From positions 124,001-188,000 of the forward strand of contig NZ_JAUOQH010000006.1 in assembly GCF_030547075.1 (NCBI RefSeq): a DNA stretch of 64,000 nucleotides. The letters are read 5' to 3'. Numbering within the stretch: position 1 is the stretch's first letter; every line of letters begins with the position of its first letter. The notes below the pieces were generated by a model. That model was given only the letters and a program-made list of their open reading frames with translations, ran no database searches and had not been told where the DNA came from. The position numbers and the translations under genes were made by a program. Below, one piece after another: positions 55,725 through 64,000 of this stretch. This DNA is from Alteromonas sp. 1_MG-2023. Its GTDB lineage: Bacteria; Pseudomonadota; Gammaproteobacteria; Enterobacterales; Alteromonadaceae.

Positions 55725-56306
55725 TTATAAAACCTGAGCGGTCATTTTCATTGTGAGTTCAGCGGTTTGTTTACCTAAATTTTTAAGTTGTTTGATGGTT
55801 TTCTCATCGGTAACTGCCCCACTGTCGTCCATTAAGCTATTTACTTTTGCCACAGCTAGTTGTGCAGGTAACACCGTTACACCAATGTTTGCCAACAGCA
55901 TGCGTAAAACCACTAGCACTCTCATTCCACCCAAACCGCCGGCAGATGCAGCCATAATACCTGCCGTTTTACCTTTAAAAGCCTGCATAGGTTTATCACC
56001 TTCTTCCATGCGAGTAGCCCAATCTATGGCGTTTTTAAGTAATGCAGGATAACTTGAATTGTACTCTGGAGACGCAATTAAAAAGCCATCATGTTCAGTT
56101 AACAACTGCTTGAAGGCTCTCGCATTGTCTGGCACACCAGATTCGCGCTCTTCATCTTCGTTAAAAATCGGCATAGGGAAATCTACAAGATTTATAACCG
56201 TGACTTCAGCACCGAACTCCCGTGCCCCCTCAACAGCAACATCCAGTATTGCTTGGTTGAAAGAACCGTTTCGTGTACTACCTGAAAAAGCGAGCAACTT
56301 GGTCAT
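55725..56306 (-). CDS. NAD(P)H-dependent FMN reductase
   Basis: 193-residue flavodoxin-fold reductase. Phosphate-binding loop LAFSGSTRNGSFNQ and the SPEYNSSYPALLKNAIDW signature of the NADPH-dependent FMN reductase (ChrR/YieF) group are intact. May reduce quinones, chromate or azo compounds, or supply reduced FMN. It converges on the LysR gene. Palindromes at 56461-56536 lie on its promoter side and could be its operator. Confidence 0.9.
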   Translation of the reverse strand: MTKLLAFSGSTRNGSFNQAILDVAVEGAREFGAEVTVINLVDFPMPIFNEDEERESGVPDNARAFKQLLTEHDGFLIASPEYNSSYPALLKNAIDWATRMEEGDKPMQAFKGKTAGIMAASAGGLGGMRVLVVLRMLLANIGVTVLPAQLAVAKVNSLMDDSGAVTDEKTIKQLKNLGKQTAELTMKMTAQVL

Positions 56307-56460
56307 AATGTAAATTCCTATAAGGTTACCAATAATGAATAAGGCCTATTAGCTAATTACATTACTACAAATCTACGATTAAAAATGCCCAGATAAAGCC
56401 AAATACCTACGCTTTTGTCGAGAAAAAGTGATTTAACCAAGCGCCAATTGACACAATTCC

Positions 56461-56536
56461 AATCTTTGTAAAGATTAATTAAAGTAACTACTTAAGTATA
56501 ATTAACCCTTTTATAGTTACTTAACTATACTTAAGT
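56461..56536. promoter_or_regulatory. Dense inverted repeats in a divergent promoter region
   Basis: AATCTTT-GT-AAAGATT (56461-56476) is a perfect short dyad. ACTTAAGTATAATTAA (56490-56505) pairs with TTAACTATACTTAAGT (56521-56536), 15 of 16 bases, 15 bases apart. The rest of this 411-base gap shows no gene. Strong AT-rich dyads like these usually bind a repressor such as an HxlR- or MarR-type protein, but no such gene is nearby. Confidence 0.6.
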
Positions 56537-56717
56537 TATGAGAGGTTTAGGTACGGCTTAAAAATTTCGCGTAAATTACAGAGCCTCTGAAATTAGCAGT
56601 ATTAACTGCATATGGAAATCGCTCCTCAACACATAGACTGCCTACTATTAAAACTGCAAATGCGACGAAAATGACTTTGAGGCATTTTCTTTCATTAAAT
56701 GGATTTATTACTCGCGT

Positions 56718-59700
56718 ATGAAACACTTTTTCAAATCATTGCAGTCTAGAATTATTATCCTTATTGTTATTGTTGCCTTACCAGGTTTAGTAGGTATTTT
56801 TTATGATGCCTACGTTGAAAGAGAGCATGCGATTAATGGGGCATTCAATCAAGCTGTAAATACCGCTCAAGCTACTACTAAATTTCAAGCCACACTTATT
56901 GATAAAACACATATTTTTCTACAGAATTTGTCAAATTTTGAGGCTGTTAAAAACCCTAACTCCCCCGAATGCAGTGCGTTTTTAGCCGATGTCCTCAAAA
57001 TGAATAGCAACTATATTAATTTAGGTGTTCCAAGAGCGGATGGCGAATTACTCTGTAATGCCCACCCCATTCCAACACCCGTTAATGTTTATGACCGCCC
57101 TTACATTCAAGAGGCTATATCTACTCAAGGTTTCGCTATTGGTGAATTTCAGATTGATCGTGCCACTAATATTACCAGCATAAACTTTGCGTACCCTGTC
57201 ATGAATTCTGACACAGATACTATTGTTGGATTAGCGGTTGCTGTCATTTCGTTAGAATGGTGGAGTGAAAGGCTGTCAGAATCACACCTTCCAGATAATA
57301 CGGTTGCTTATATTACTGACAACGACAATAGAATAATTGCTACTTACCCAACGAATAACAAGATTTTGGGCACAGCGTTAAATACCATCAATAGCAGAAT
57401 TGACGTTGAGAATACTCAATTGGATATCAACGCTTTTATCAGCAACGATCCTCATCAGCGTGTGTTTGTGAATCGCCCTCTCTTTAATGATGGCCAACAA
57501 ATTAGCATCACCGTGGGCATTCCTCTGAAGCACGCCCTTGAAGCAATAGACGATAGGTTAGCGCAAACCACCTTAATTTTAACGACAATCGTACTTTTAT
57601 TAGTAGGTGTGGCGGTTTGGGGCGTACGAAGAAATGTATTGAAGCCAATACGTACGTTGCTTCAATCTACCAAAGCCCTTTCAGAGGGAAAAGACATAGG
57701 TAATGTGCCAGTGCATGGCAGTGCCGAACTGGTAAAGTTACAACAGCGCTTTACGTCGATGGCTAAAACACGATTAGATGCGGAAAGGCAACTTATTGAT
57801 AGCCAAGCCTCTTTGCAAGAAAGTAAAAACATCTTGGCCAGTCATATAGAGAATACACCACTAGGTTGTATTACATGGGATACCCACTTAGTTTGCACTG
57901 CTTGGAATAAATCTGCAGAACTGATTTTTGGTTATACCGAAACTGAAGCTGTCGGTAAACATGCCTATGACCTTATCGTGCCTCCAGAACTACACGCGGA
58001 AATAGATGAAGCATTTGAGCTACTACTGAAAAATAGTGGCCCCAAGAGAAGGGTTAATCACAACGTTACTAAGATGAAGAACATCATTGTTTGTGAATGG
58101 TACAGTACACCTGTGATTAACCTTAAAGGGGAAGTTGTAGGCCTAACCTCTTTAGTTCAAGACATTACTCGAAATAAACAATTAGAAGAAAAACTAAAGC
58201 TTTCGGCTAGCGTATTTTTTCACGCAAGAGAAGGTATCTTTATTACTGACAGTAACGCCAATATTATTGATGTAAATGAAACCTTCGTTGAAATTACAGG
58301 ATACAAACGAGAAGACGTACTAGGTAAAAAGCCCAATATGTTCAAATCGGGAAAGCAGTCACAGGAATTTTATCGAGACTTATGGTCATCAGTCATCAAT
58401 AACGGTTTTTGGGCAGGGGAGATTTGGAACAAGCGAAAAAATCATGAAATTTATGCCCAGCTACTTACCGTTAGTGCGGTAAATGATGATGAAGGCAACA
58501 TAAAAAACTATATTGCCATTTTTAGTGATATTTCTGAGGCCAAAGAGCAACAACATAAATTAGAGCACATGGCACACTACGATGTGCTAACTAACTTACC
58601 CAATCGCTCATTACTTGCGGAACGATTAGACAAAGCTTTAGCACACTGTAAAGCCGAACAACGCTATGCCGCAGTTGCGCTACTCGATTTGGATGGGTTC
58701 AAGGAAATTAATGACAACTTTGGTCATGGTGTGGGTGATGAACTTTTAGTTATTCTCGCTAACCGACTAAAGGGAACATTGCGCAATACCGATACTATTT
58801 CTCGCTTCGGTGGTGATGAGTTTGTCGCGGTTTTAGCAGATTTAAAACAAACCCAAGACTTTGCTGCTATCATAAAAAATATGCTTAGAGTGGCATCTGA
58901 ACCTGTGCAAATTGGTGAACAGCAACTTAAAGTTTCTGCAAGTATTGGAGTGACAATATACCCTGCCGATAATACCGATGCCGATCAGCTTATACGCCAT
59001 GCGGATCAAGCCATGTACGTGGCTAAGCAAAAAGGCAAAAATTGTTATCACTTGTTCGATATAGAGTCTGAAGATGCTATTAAGGCCCGCCATGAAATAT
59101 TACAAAGCATAGCAACCGCGCTGAACAACAGAGAGTTTATACTTTACTACCAACCTAAGGTGAACATGCGCACGGGCGAAGTAATCGGCGCCGAAGCACT
59201 TATTCGTTGGCATCACCCGGTAAAAGGTATTCTGTCTCCAGCTGAATTTTTACCTTTTATTGAAAATCATCAACTCGGCATCGATATTGGTGAATGGGTT
59301 ATCGAAGAGGCATTGCAACAGTTCAGTCAATGGAAGCACTCAGGTATTATTTTACCCATTAGTGTGAATATTTCTGCCTTACAAATACAGCAACGAAACT
59401 TCCCAATTCGTTTAGAACGACTTCTTGCTAAGGTCCCCAATGTTCCACCTGAAGCCTTGCAATTAGAAGTGCTTGAAACCAGTAAGCTAGGTGATGTTAA
59501 GAAAGTATCGAAGATTATGAATGCCTGTATGAAATTAGGCGTTACCTTTGCCATAGATGATTTTGGTACGGGCTATTCCTCTCTTACTTACTTACGACGC
59601 TTGCCTGCTGCACTGATTAAAATAGACCAAACCTTTGTTCGAGACATGTTAATCGACCCTGAAGATAAAGCTATTGTAGCTGGCGTAATAGCCCTTACTA

Positions 59701-59906
59701 CCTCGTTTAATCGATGTGTGATTGCAGAGGGTGTAGAAACTATTGCTCATGGTACGTCGCTGCTGAACCTTGGTTGTGAACTGGCGCAGGGTTATGGAAT
59801 TGCCCGCCCCATGCCGGCCTCTGACATGCCAGATTGGATCACTCAATGGACAACAAAAAATGAATGGAAAGCACCTTTACCAGAACTTCTCGACAGTGAA
59901 ATATAA
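56718..59906 (+). CDS. CACHE-HAMP-PAS-PAS-GGDEF-EAL c-di-GMP protein
   Basis: 1062-residue inner-membrane sensor. First helix about 12-28 (IIILIVIVALPGLVGIFY), periplasmic double CACHE domain to about 280, second helix (TLILTTIVLLLVGVAVWGVR), HAMP, two PAS domains (about 375-490 and 500-615), GGDEF with RFGGDEF active site and an intact RNTD inhibitory site, then EAL. The EAL residues for phosphodiesterase activity are kept: GAEALIRW, SVNISALQ, EVLETSKL, DDFGTGYSS, IAEGVET, AQGYGIARPM. Both activities are therefore possible; PAS and CACHE inputs choose between them. Confidence 0.93.
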   Translation: MKHFFKSLQSRIIILIVIVALPGLVGIFYDAYVEREHAINGAFNQAVNTAQATTKFQATLIDKTHIFLQNLSNFEAVKNPNSPECSAFLADVLKMNSNYINLGVPRADGELLCNAHPIPTPVNVYDRPYIQEAISTQGFAIGEFQIDRATNITSINFAYPVMNSDTDTIVGLAVAVISLEWWSERLSESHLPDNTVAYITDNDNRIIATYPTNNKILGTALNTINSRIDVENTQLDINAFISNDPHQRVFVNRPLFNDGQQISITVGIPLKHALEAIDDRLAQTTLILTTIVLLLVGVAVWGVRRNVLKPIRTLLQSTKALSEGKDIGNVPVHGSAELVKLQQRFTSMAKTRLDAERQLIDSQASLQESKNILASHIENTPLGCITWDTHLVCTAWNKSAELIFGYTETEAVGKHAYDLIVPPELHAEIDEAFELLLKNSGPKRRVNHNVTKMKNIIVCEWYSTPVINLKGEVVGLTSLVQDITRNKQLEEKLKLSASVFFHAREGIFITDSNANIIDVNETFVEITGYKREDVLGKKPNMFKSGKQSQEFYRDLWSSVINNGFWAGEIWNKRKNHEIYAQLLTVSAVNDDEGNIKNYIAIFSDISEAKEQQHKLEHMAHYDVLTNLPNRSLLAERLDKALAHCKAEQRYAAVALLDLDGFKEINDNFGHGVGDELLVILANRLKGTLRNTDTISRFGGDEFVAVLADLKQTQDFAAIIKNMLRVASEPVQIGEQQLKVSASIGVTIYPADNTDADQLIRHADQAMYVAKQKGKNCYHLFDIESEDAIKARHEILQSIATALNNREFILYYQPKVNMRTGEVIGAEALIRWHHPVKGILSPAEFLPFIENHQLGIDIGEWVIEEALQQFSQWKHSGIILPISVNISALQIQQRNFPIRLERLLAKVPNVPPEALQLEVLETSKLGDVKKVSKIMNACMKLGVTFAIDDFGTGYSSLTYLRRLPAALIKIDQTFVRDMLIDPEDKAIVAGVIALTTSFNRCVIAEGVETIAHGTSLLNLGCELAQGYGIARPMPASDMPDWITQWTTKNEWKAPLPELLDSEI

Positions 59907-59908
59907 AA

Positions 59909-59931
59909 AAGGCTGACATAAAGTCAGCCTT
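59909..59931 (-). terminator. Terminator after the argS/prfC transcript or the GGDEF-EAL gene
   Basis: AAGGCTGAC / GTCAGCCTT perfect stem. On the minus strand it is followed by six T residues; on the plus strand only by TTCCC. It can thus end minus-strand transcripts best, about 130 bases after argS, and the GGDEF-EAL mRNA less well. Confidence 0.65.
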
Positions 59932-59957
59932 CCCAGTTTACCAATCGCTTTTCATTC

Positions 59958-60013
59958 GTAGCTGATTCCAAGTAGCTGATTCCAAGTAGCTGAGTCCAAG
60001 AGGCTGAGCCCAA
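59958..60013. repeat. Four tandem 14-bp copies of GTAGCTGATTCCAA
   Basis: Two exact units followed by two that diverge (GTAGCTGAGTCCAA, GAGGCTGAGCCCAA). It lies between the terminator and argS, in 3' noncoding sequence. Confidence 0.92.
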
Positions 60014-60061
60014 GAAGCTTGGAGCTAGTAGTATAGAGTCAAAAACTTAGGGCAACCTGAA

Positions 60062-61792
60062 TTACATTTTTTCTAGCGTTTCAATACCAAGCAAGTTCAA
60101 GCCTTGGCTTAACGTGCTAGCGACTAAAGCCGACAGAGCCAAACGGCTGTCTCGCACTTTCAACTCAATACCGTCTTTAAGCATTGGGCAAGCTTCGTAG
60201 AAGCTCATAAAGGCGCTGGCTAGTTCATACAAGTAGGTACACAATACGTGAGGCGTTGCATCACGTGATACCAAACCTACCACCTCTTCAAATTGCAGTA
60301 ACAATACCGACAATGCGTGTTCTTGTTTTTCAACAATATTGATATCTACTGGCATGGTCTCAATGGCAACACCCGCCTTTCTGAATAAGCTTTTAACCCG
60401 CGTGTAAGCGTATTGCAAATACGGGGCAGTATTGCCTTCGAAGCTCAACATGGTGTCCCAGTTAAACATATAGTCAGTGGTACGGTTTTTACTTAAATCA
60501 GCATATTTTACTGCGCCAATACCTACTTTTCGGGCAACTTCCGCTAATTCTTCTTCAGATAAATCGTTGTCACGCTCGGCAATCAATTTACCTGCACGCT
60601 CTACCGCTTCATCTAATAGCTCAACCAATTTAACCGTACCGCCGGTACGGGTTTTAAATGGCTTTCCGTCACTGCCTAGCATCATACCGAATGGGCAATG
60701 CTCGTAGCTTTGAGTGGTTTCCATAAAGCCCGCTTTACGGCCAACAATTTCGGTTTGCTTGAAATGTAGCGCTTGGCGAGCGTCGGTAAGAATCAGGGTT
60801 CTATCGGCGTTTAACGTGCCGCTGCGATAGCGCATAGCCGCTAAATCTGTGGTGGCATATAAATAACCGCCACCAGATTTTTGCACAATATAAACCGCTG
60901 GGTTGCCTTCTTTATCGGCCAATTCAGGAATGAAAACCACTTGAGCGCCTTGGTCTTCTACCGCAATACCCTTTGCTTTTAAATCGCTAATTACGTTAGC
61001 TAAATCGTGGTTATAGGCCGACTCACCCATAATATCGTCCCGAGTTAAGCTTACGTTTAGTTTTTTATAAACGTCTTCAGAGTGTGCAATAGACACATCA
61101 ATGAACTTTTCCCATAAACTTAGGCATTTTTCATCACCGCCTTGAAGCTTAACGACGTATTCACGTGCACGATCGGCAAAGCCTTCTTCCTCGTCGAAAC
61201 GCACTTTTGCTTCACGGTAAAAGTCTTCTAAATCAGACAATGCCGTTTCAGCGACTTCTTGTTCAAGTTTGTCAGACAAATGCGCTAGCAACATACCAAA
61301 CTGCGTACCCCAATCACCCATGTGATTTTGGCGAATGACCTTGTTACCCAAAAACTCCAGCACTTTCACCACAGCGTCACCAATAATGGTGGTACGCAGG
61401 TGTCCTACGTGCATTTCTTTCGCTAGGTTTGGTGAAGAGTAATCTACCACTACAGTTTGTGCTGGCGATTTTGCTACGCCAATGCGTGGGTCGTGTAGCG
61501 CTAACTCACACTGATTTGCCAGCCACTCATCGTTCAAATGAACATTGATAAAGCCTGGGCCAGCCACTTCTAATTTACTGGCTACATCGTCAAGTTTTAC
61601 GATCTCAACAATCTTTTCTGCAATATCGCGAGGCTTTTGTCTGAGCTGTTTCGCCAACGCCATTGCGCCATTGAATTGATATTCACCAAATTCAGGACGA
61701 GCACTGCGCGATACAGGAATAGGTGCGTTTTCAACACCCATTGTTTCTAAAGCTTCACTAAATCGATTAATTAATAATGCATGTATATTCAT
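60062..61792 (-). CDS. argS: Arginyl-tRNA synthetase
   Basis: Charges tRNA-Arg; class I enzyme, 576 residues. N-terminal additional domain, HIGH variant MHVGHLRTT (NLAKEMHVGHL), the catalytic core, and C-terminal anticodon-binding DALR domain (YLQYAYTRVKSLFRK, LALSALVASTLSQGLNLLGI, ending in M). Starts 15 bases after prfC stops, so the two form an operon. Confidence 0.97.
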   Translation of the reverse strand: MNIHALLINRFSEALETMGVENAPIPVSRSARPEFGEYQFNGAMALAKQLRQKPRDIAEKIVEIVKLDDVASKLEVAGPGFINVHLNDEWLANQCELALHDPRIGVAKSPAQTVVVDYSSPNLAKEMHVGHLRTTIIGDAVVKVLEFLGNKVIRQNHMGDWGTQFGMLLAHLSDKLEQEVAETALSDLEDFYREAKVRFDEEEGFADRAREYVVKLQGGDEKCLSLWEKFIDVSIAHSEDVYKKLNVSLTRDDIMGESAYNHDLANVISDLKAKGIAVEDQGAQVVFIPELADKEGNPAVYIVQKSGGGYLYATTDLAAMRYRSGTLNADRTLILTDARQALHFKQTEIVGRKAGFMETTQSYEHCPFGMMLGSDGKPFKTRTGGTVKLVELLDEAVERAGKLIAERDNDLSEEELAEVARKVGIGAVKYADLSKNRTTDYMFNWDTMLSFEGNTAPYLQYAYTRVKSLFRKAGVAIETMPVDINIVEKQEHALSVLLLQFEEVVGLVSRDATPHVLCTYLYELASAFMSFYEACPMLKDGIELKVRDSRLALSALVASTLSQGLNLLGIETLEKM

Positions 61793-61806
61793 AGTTGTTC
61801 TTTATC

Positions 61807-63396
61807 TTAATTTTCGCGCGTGTTTTTAAATTCGATGTCTGGGTAACGTTCTTGCGACAACTGTAAGTTCACCCTAGTAGGGGCAATATACGTAAGGTTA
61901 TCGCCACCATCTAGTGCAAGGTTTTGCTCACCCTTGCGGCGGAACTCATCCAGCTTTTTCTCGTCTTTACAGTACACCCATCGGGCAGTATTTACGTTGA
62001 TGTGCTCGTACAATGCATCAACATTGTATTCTGCCTTCAAACGGGCGACGACCACGTCAAACTGAAGTACACCTACCGCTCCCACAATAAGGTCGTTATT
62101 GGCAAGCGGCCTAAATACCTGAACCGCACCTTCTTCTGAAAGCTGGATAAGGCCTTTTAACAATTGCTTCTGTTTTAGCGGATCGCGTAATCGAATACGC
62201 TTAAATAATTCTGGTGCGAAGTTAGGGATACCACTGAAGCGATAATTATCGCCGGAGGTAAAAGTATCACCAATTCGAATGGTACCGTGGTTATGCAAGC
62301 CAATAATATCTCCCGCATACGCCTCTTCCAGCAAGGCTCTATCACCGGCTAAAAAGGTTAATGCATCAGAAATACGAACGTCTTTGCCAAGTCGTGAGTG
62401 ACGCATTTTCATGCCCTTCTCGTACTTGCCCGATACAATACGGCAAAACGCGATGCGGTCACGGTGCTTAGGATCCATGTTCGCCTGAATTTTGAATACA
62501 AAACCACTGAACTTGGTATCTGTAGCCTCAACAGGGCTTTCATCAGTCTCTCGGCCTTGTGGCGCAGGCGCCCATTCAACCATGCCATCAAGCATATGGT
62601 CGACACCAAAGTTACCCAATGCAGTACCGAAAAATACTGGGGTAAGCTGGCCGTCTAAAAAGAGCTCTTTATCAAAGTCGTTTGATGCACCGCGCACAAG
62701 TTCTAGCTCATCACGCAAGGTTTCAGCTAGGTCGCTACCAATGGCATCTTCAAGTTCAGGGTTATCTAGCCCTTTTAAAATACGAACGTCTTGAATGGTG
62801 TGCCCATGGCCACTTTGGTACAAAATGGTTTCGTCACGATAAAGGTGATAAACCCCTTTAAAGCTTTTACCGCAGCCGATTGGCCAGGTAATTGGCGCAC
62901 AAAGAATATCGAGCTCGCTCTCAACTTCATCCATCACTTCTAGTGGATCGCGAATATCGCGGTCGAGCTTGTTCATAAAGGTTAGGATAGGTGTGTCACG
63001 TAAGCGGGTAACTTCCATCAATTTACGCGTTCTGTCCTCTACCCCTTTCGCCGCATCGATAACCATTAAGCAAGAATCTACTGCGGTAAGCGTACGGTAG
63101 GTATCTTCCGAGAAATCTTCGTGTCCAGGCGTATCAAGTAAGTTAACCAGATGGTCGTTGTAAGGAAATTGCATTACAGAGGTAGTTACAGATATACCAC
63201 GCTCTTTTTCCATCTCCATCCAATCTGACTTCGCATGTTGGCCAGACTTTTTACCTTTTACTGTACCTGCAGTTTGCAGTGCGTTTCCGAACAACAGTAC
63301 TTTTTCAGTAATGGTGGTTTTACCCGCATCTGGATGCGAGATAATAGCGAACGTTCTTCGCTTATTGATTTCGTTAAGAAAATCGGCATTTGCCAT
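61807..63396 (-). CDS. prfC: Peptide chain release factor 3
   Basis: GTPase that releases RF1/RF2 from the ribosome after termination. 529 residues. G1 [10 protein letters not shown]3 [10 protein letters not shown]4 NKLDR and switch [13 protein letters not shown] are intact; domains II and III follow with [20 protein letters not shown]. First gene of the prfC-argS transcript. Together with prfB, two release factors lie within 14 kb. Confidence 0.97.
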   Translation of the reverse strand: MANADFLNEINKRRTFAIISHPDAGKTTITEKVLLFGNALQTAGTVKGKKSGQHAKSDWMEMEKERGISVTTSVMQFPYNDHLVNLLDTPGHEDFSEDTYRTLTAVDSCLMVIDAAKGVEDRTRKLMEVTRLRDTPILTFMNKLDRDIRDPLEVMDEVESELDILCAPITWPIGCGKSFKGVYHLYRDETILYQSGHGHTIQDVRILKGLDNPELEDAIGSDLAETLRDELELVRGASNDFDKELFLDGQLTPVFFGTALGNFGVDHMLDGMVEWAPAPQGRETDESPVEATDTKFSGFVFKIQANMDPKHRDRIAFCRIVSGKYEKGMKMRHSRLGKDVRISDALTFLAGDRALLEEAYAGDIIGLHNHGTIRIGDTFTSGDNYRFSGIPNFAPELFKRIRLRDPLKQKQLLKGLIQLSEEGAVQVFRPLANNDLIVGAVGVLQFDVVVARLKAEYNVDALYEHINVNTARWVYCKDEKKLDEFRRKGEQNLALDGGDNLTYIAPTRVNLQLSQERYPDIEFKNTREN

Positions 63397-63767
63397 GAAA
63401 AATCGGTCCCGTTTCGTACCCGTAATGGTACTTCAGTCTTGAGTATTACTCGCTTTGCTTAGTGGCGTTCTTACTGTCGTACTTACCTGTGCAACGTGCT
63501 TTTGCTACCAGCTTTTGTACACAACATTACGAAGGGACGCCAAGCATTATGCCTTCCCTATTGAAGCCTTAACTGGCACCCAAAAAGTGGAAAGCATTGA
63601 GGGAGTATAAAAATGCTGCTTATTATACATTTGTGGCAGCTAAAAACACGCTCTGCTGACGTTTTTCTGATAACTCACAGCTAAATACTGCTTGAAGGGT
63701 AACTTCGTCATTTCATTGCTGAAGATAGAGTTAATACAAGAGATGATAGTTATAGTACTGATAGGCC
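63397..63767. other. Intergenic region upstream of prfC
   Basis: 371 bases. One 23-codon frame (63613-63684, MLLIIHLWQLKTRSADVFLI) has GGGAG eight bases before its ATG, but nothing else supports it. No terminator, repeat or recognised operator. Confidence 0.35.
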
Positions 63768-64000
63768 TTACCCTGTAAACCGCTTTGTCAGCTTTTTAAG
63801 TGCGCGCTTTGGAAGTGCGTTAAGCGTAAGCGCCGCAAGCATAACCGTTGCGCCAACAATAACCATAGGCAATAAGGATTCACCTAGTAATATTACCGAG
63901 CTTACGTAACCTATGATAGGCGTAAGGGTGCTAATAAGTACTATGCGCTCAGGGGGAAGCTTAGGCCCAGCAGACACCATAAGACCAAAACCTAAGCCAG
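63768..64000 (-). CDS. EamA/DMT-family transporter, C-terminal part
   Basis: Partial: the frame stays open across the window end (LGFGL precedes the internal Met). The last 77 residues show two membrane helices and the pattern of the second EamA repeat: LPPERIVLISTLTPIIGYVS, ILLGESLLPMVIVGATVMLA, then a basic tail (RALKKLTKRF). These inner-membrane carriers move amino acids, drugs or other metabolites; the substrate is not deducible from the C-terminus. Confidence 0.85.
   Translation of the reverse strand, partial: GLGFGLMVSAGPKLPPERIVLISTLTPIIGYVSSVILLGESLLPMVIVGATVMLAALTLNALPKRALKKLTKRFTG

Noticed and set aside
63613..63684. 23-codon frame with a GGGAG ribosome site upstream of prfC
   Set aside because: Too short to judge, one feature only, no hydrophobic or conserved pattern beyond the first residues; noted in the intergenic entry, not called as a gene.

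Overview
The window looks like a chromosomal segment of a marine gammaproteobacterium of the Alteromonadales, most likely Alteromonas or a close relative. This is inferred from gene content and order: motY/rnt/bfd/grxD/sodB, smrB divergent from prmB-aroC, prfB-lysS, prfC-argS, moderate G+C, and large TonB receptors and GGDEF/EAL proteins. No database search was possible. I see no rRNA, tRNA, CRISPR array or prophage.

Layout. 0-6 kb: an exported M28 peptidase, an exported esterase with TPRs, a membrane diguanylate cyclase and a cold-shock protein. 6-10.8 kb: a decayed SDR gene, gloA, glpQ, motY, rnt and Fur-controlled bfd. 10.9-18.4 kb: two paralogous TonB-dependent receptors flanking a FecI-type sigma factor and FecR; only one receptor carries the signalling (STN) domain. 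18.6-25.2 kb: grxD, sodB and the yeaG-yeaH-ycgB stress cluster. 25.3-30 kb: an orphan protein, an MFS transporter, aroC, prmB, smrB. 30-30.5 kb: a short intergenic region holding a DUF3149 microprotein gene with FNR-like sites and a likely Fur-controlled small RNA. 30.5-37.9 kb: a MacAB-like ABC export operon with its own NtrY/NtrC-type two-component pair, preceded by a candidate sigma-54 promoter, palindromic enhancers and a possible microprotein. 38-39.3 kb: a solitary Y1/RAYT-like transposase with palindromes. 39.3-50.1 kb: an SLT lipoprotein, gshA, an M16 protease, an Hpt protein, a pseudouridine synthase, panE, lysS and prfB (programmed frameshift). 50.5-56.3 kb: an ECF sigma pair, small envelope proteins, and an oxygenase pair (2OG-Fe(II) enzyme plus HD-domain mixed-valence diiron-type protein) beside a divergent LysR gene and an FMN reductase. 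56.7-64 kb: a large CACHE-PAS-GGDEF-EAL protein, argS, prfC and the C-terminal end of an EamA transporter.

How the parts fit. Iron runs through the first half: bfd and the candidate sRNA carry near-identical Fur boxes, and grxD, sodB and the receptor/FecIR cluster lie between them. The second theme is signalling and envelope transport: two c-di-GMP proteins, an Hpt protein, an ABC exporter with sigma-54 control and two ECF-type sigma factors. The most interesting unassigned chemistry is the oxygenase pair at 52.8-54.7 kb, whose layout matches two-step oxidative cleavage of organophosphonates (PhnY/PhnZ, TmpA/TmpB) but whose second enzyme lacks the residues recalled as PhnZ substrate ligands.
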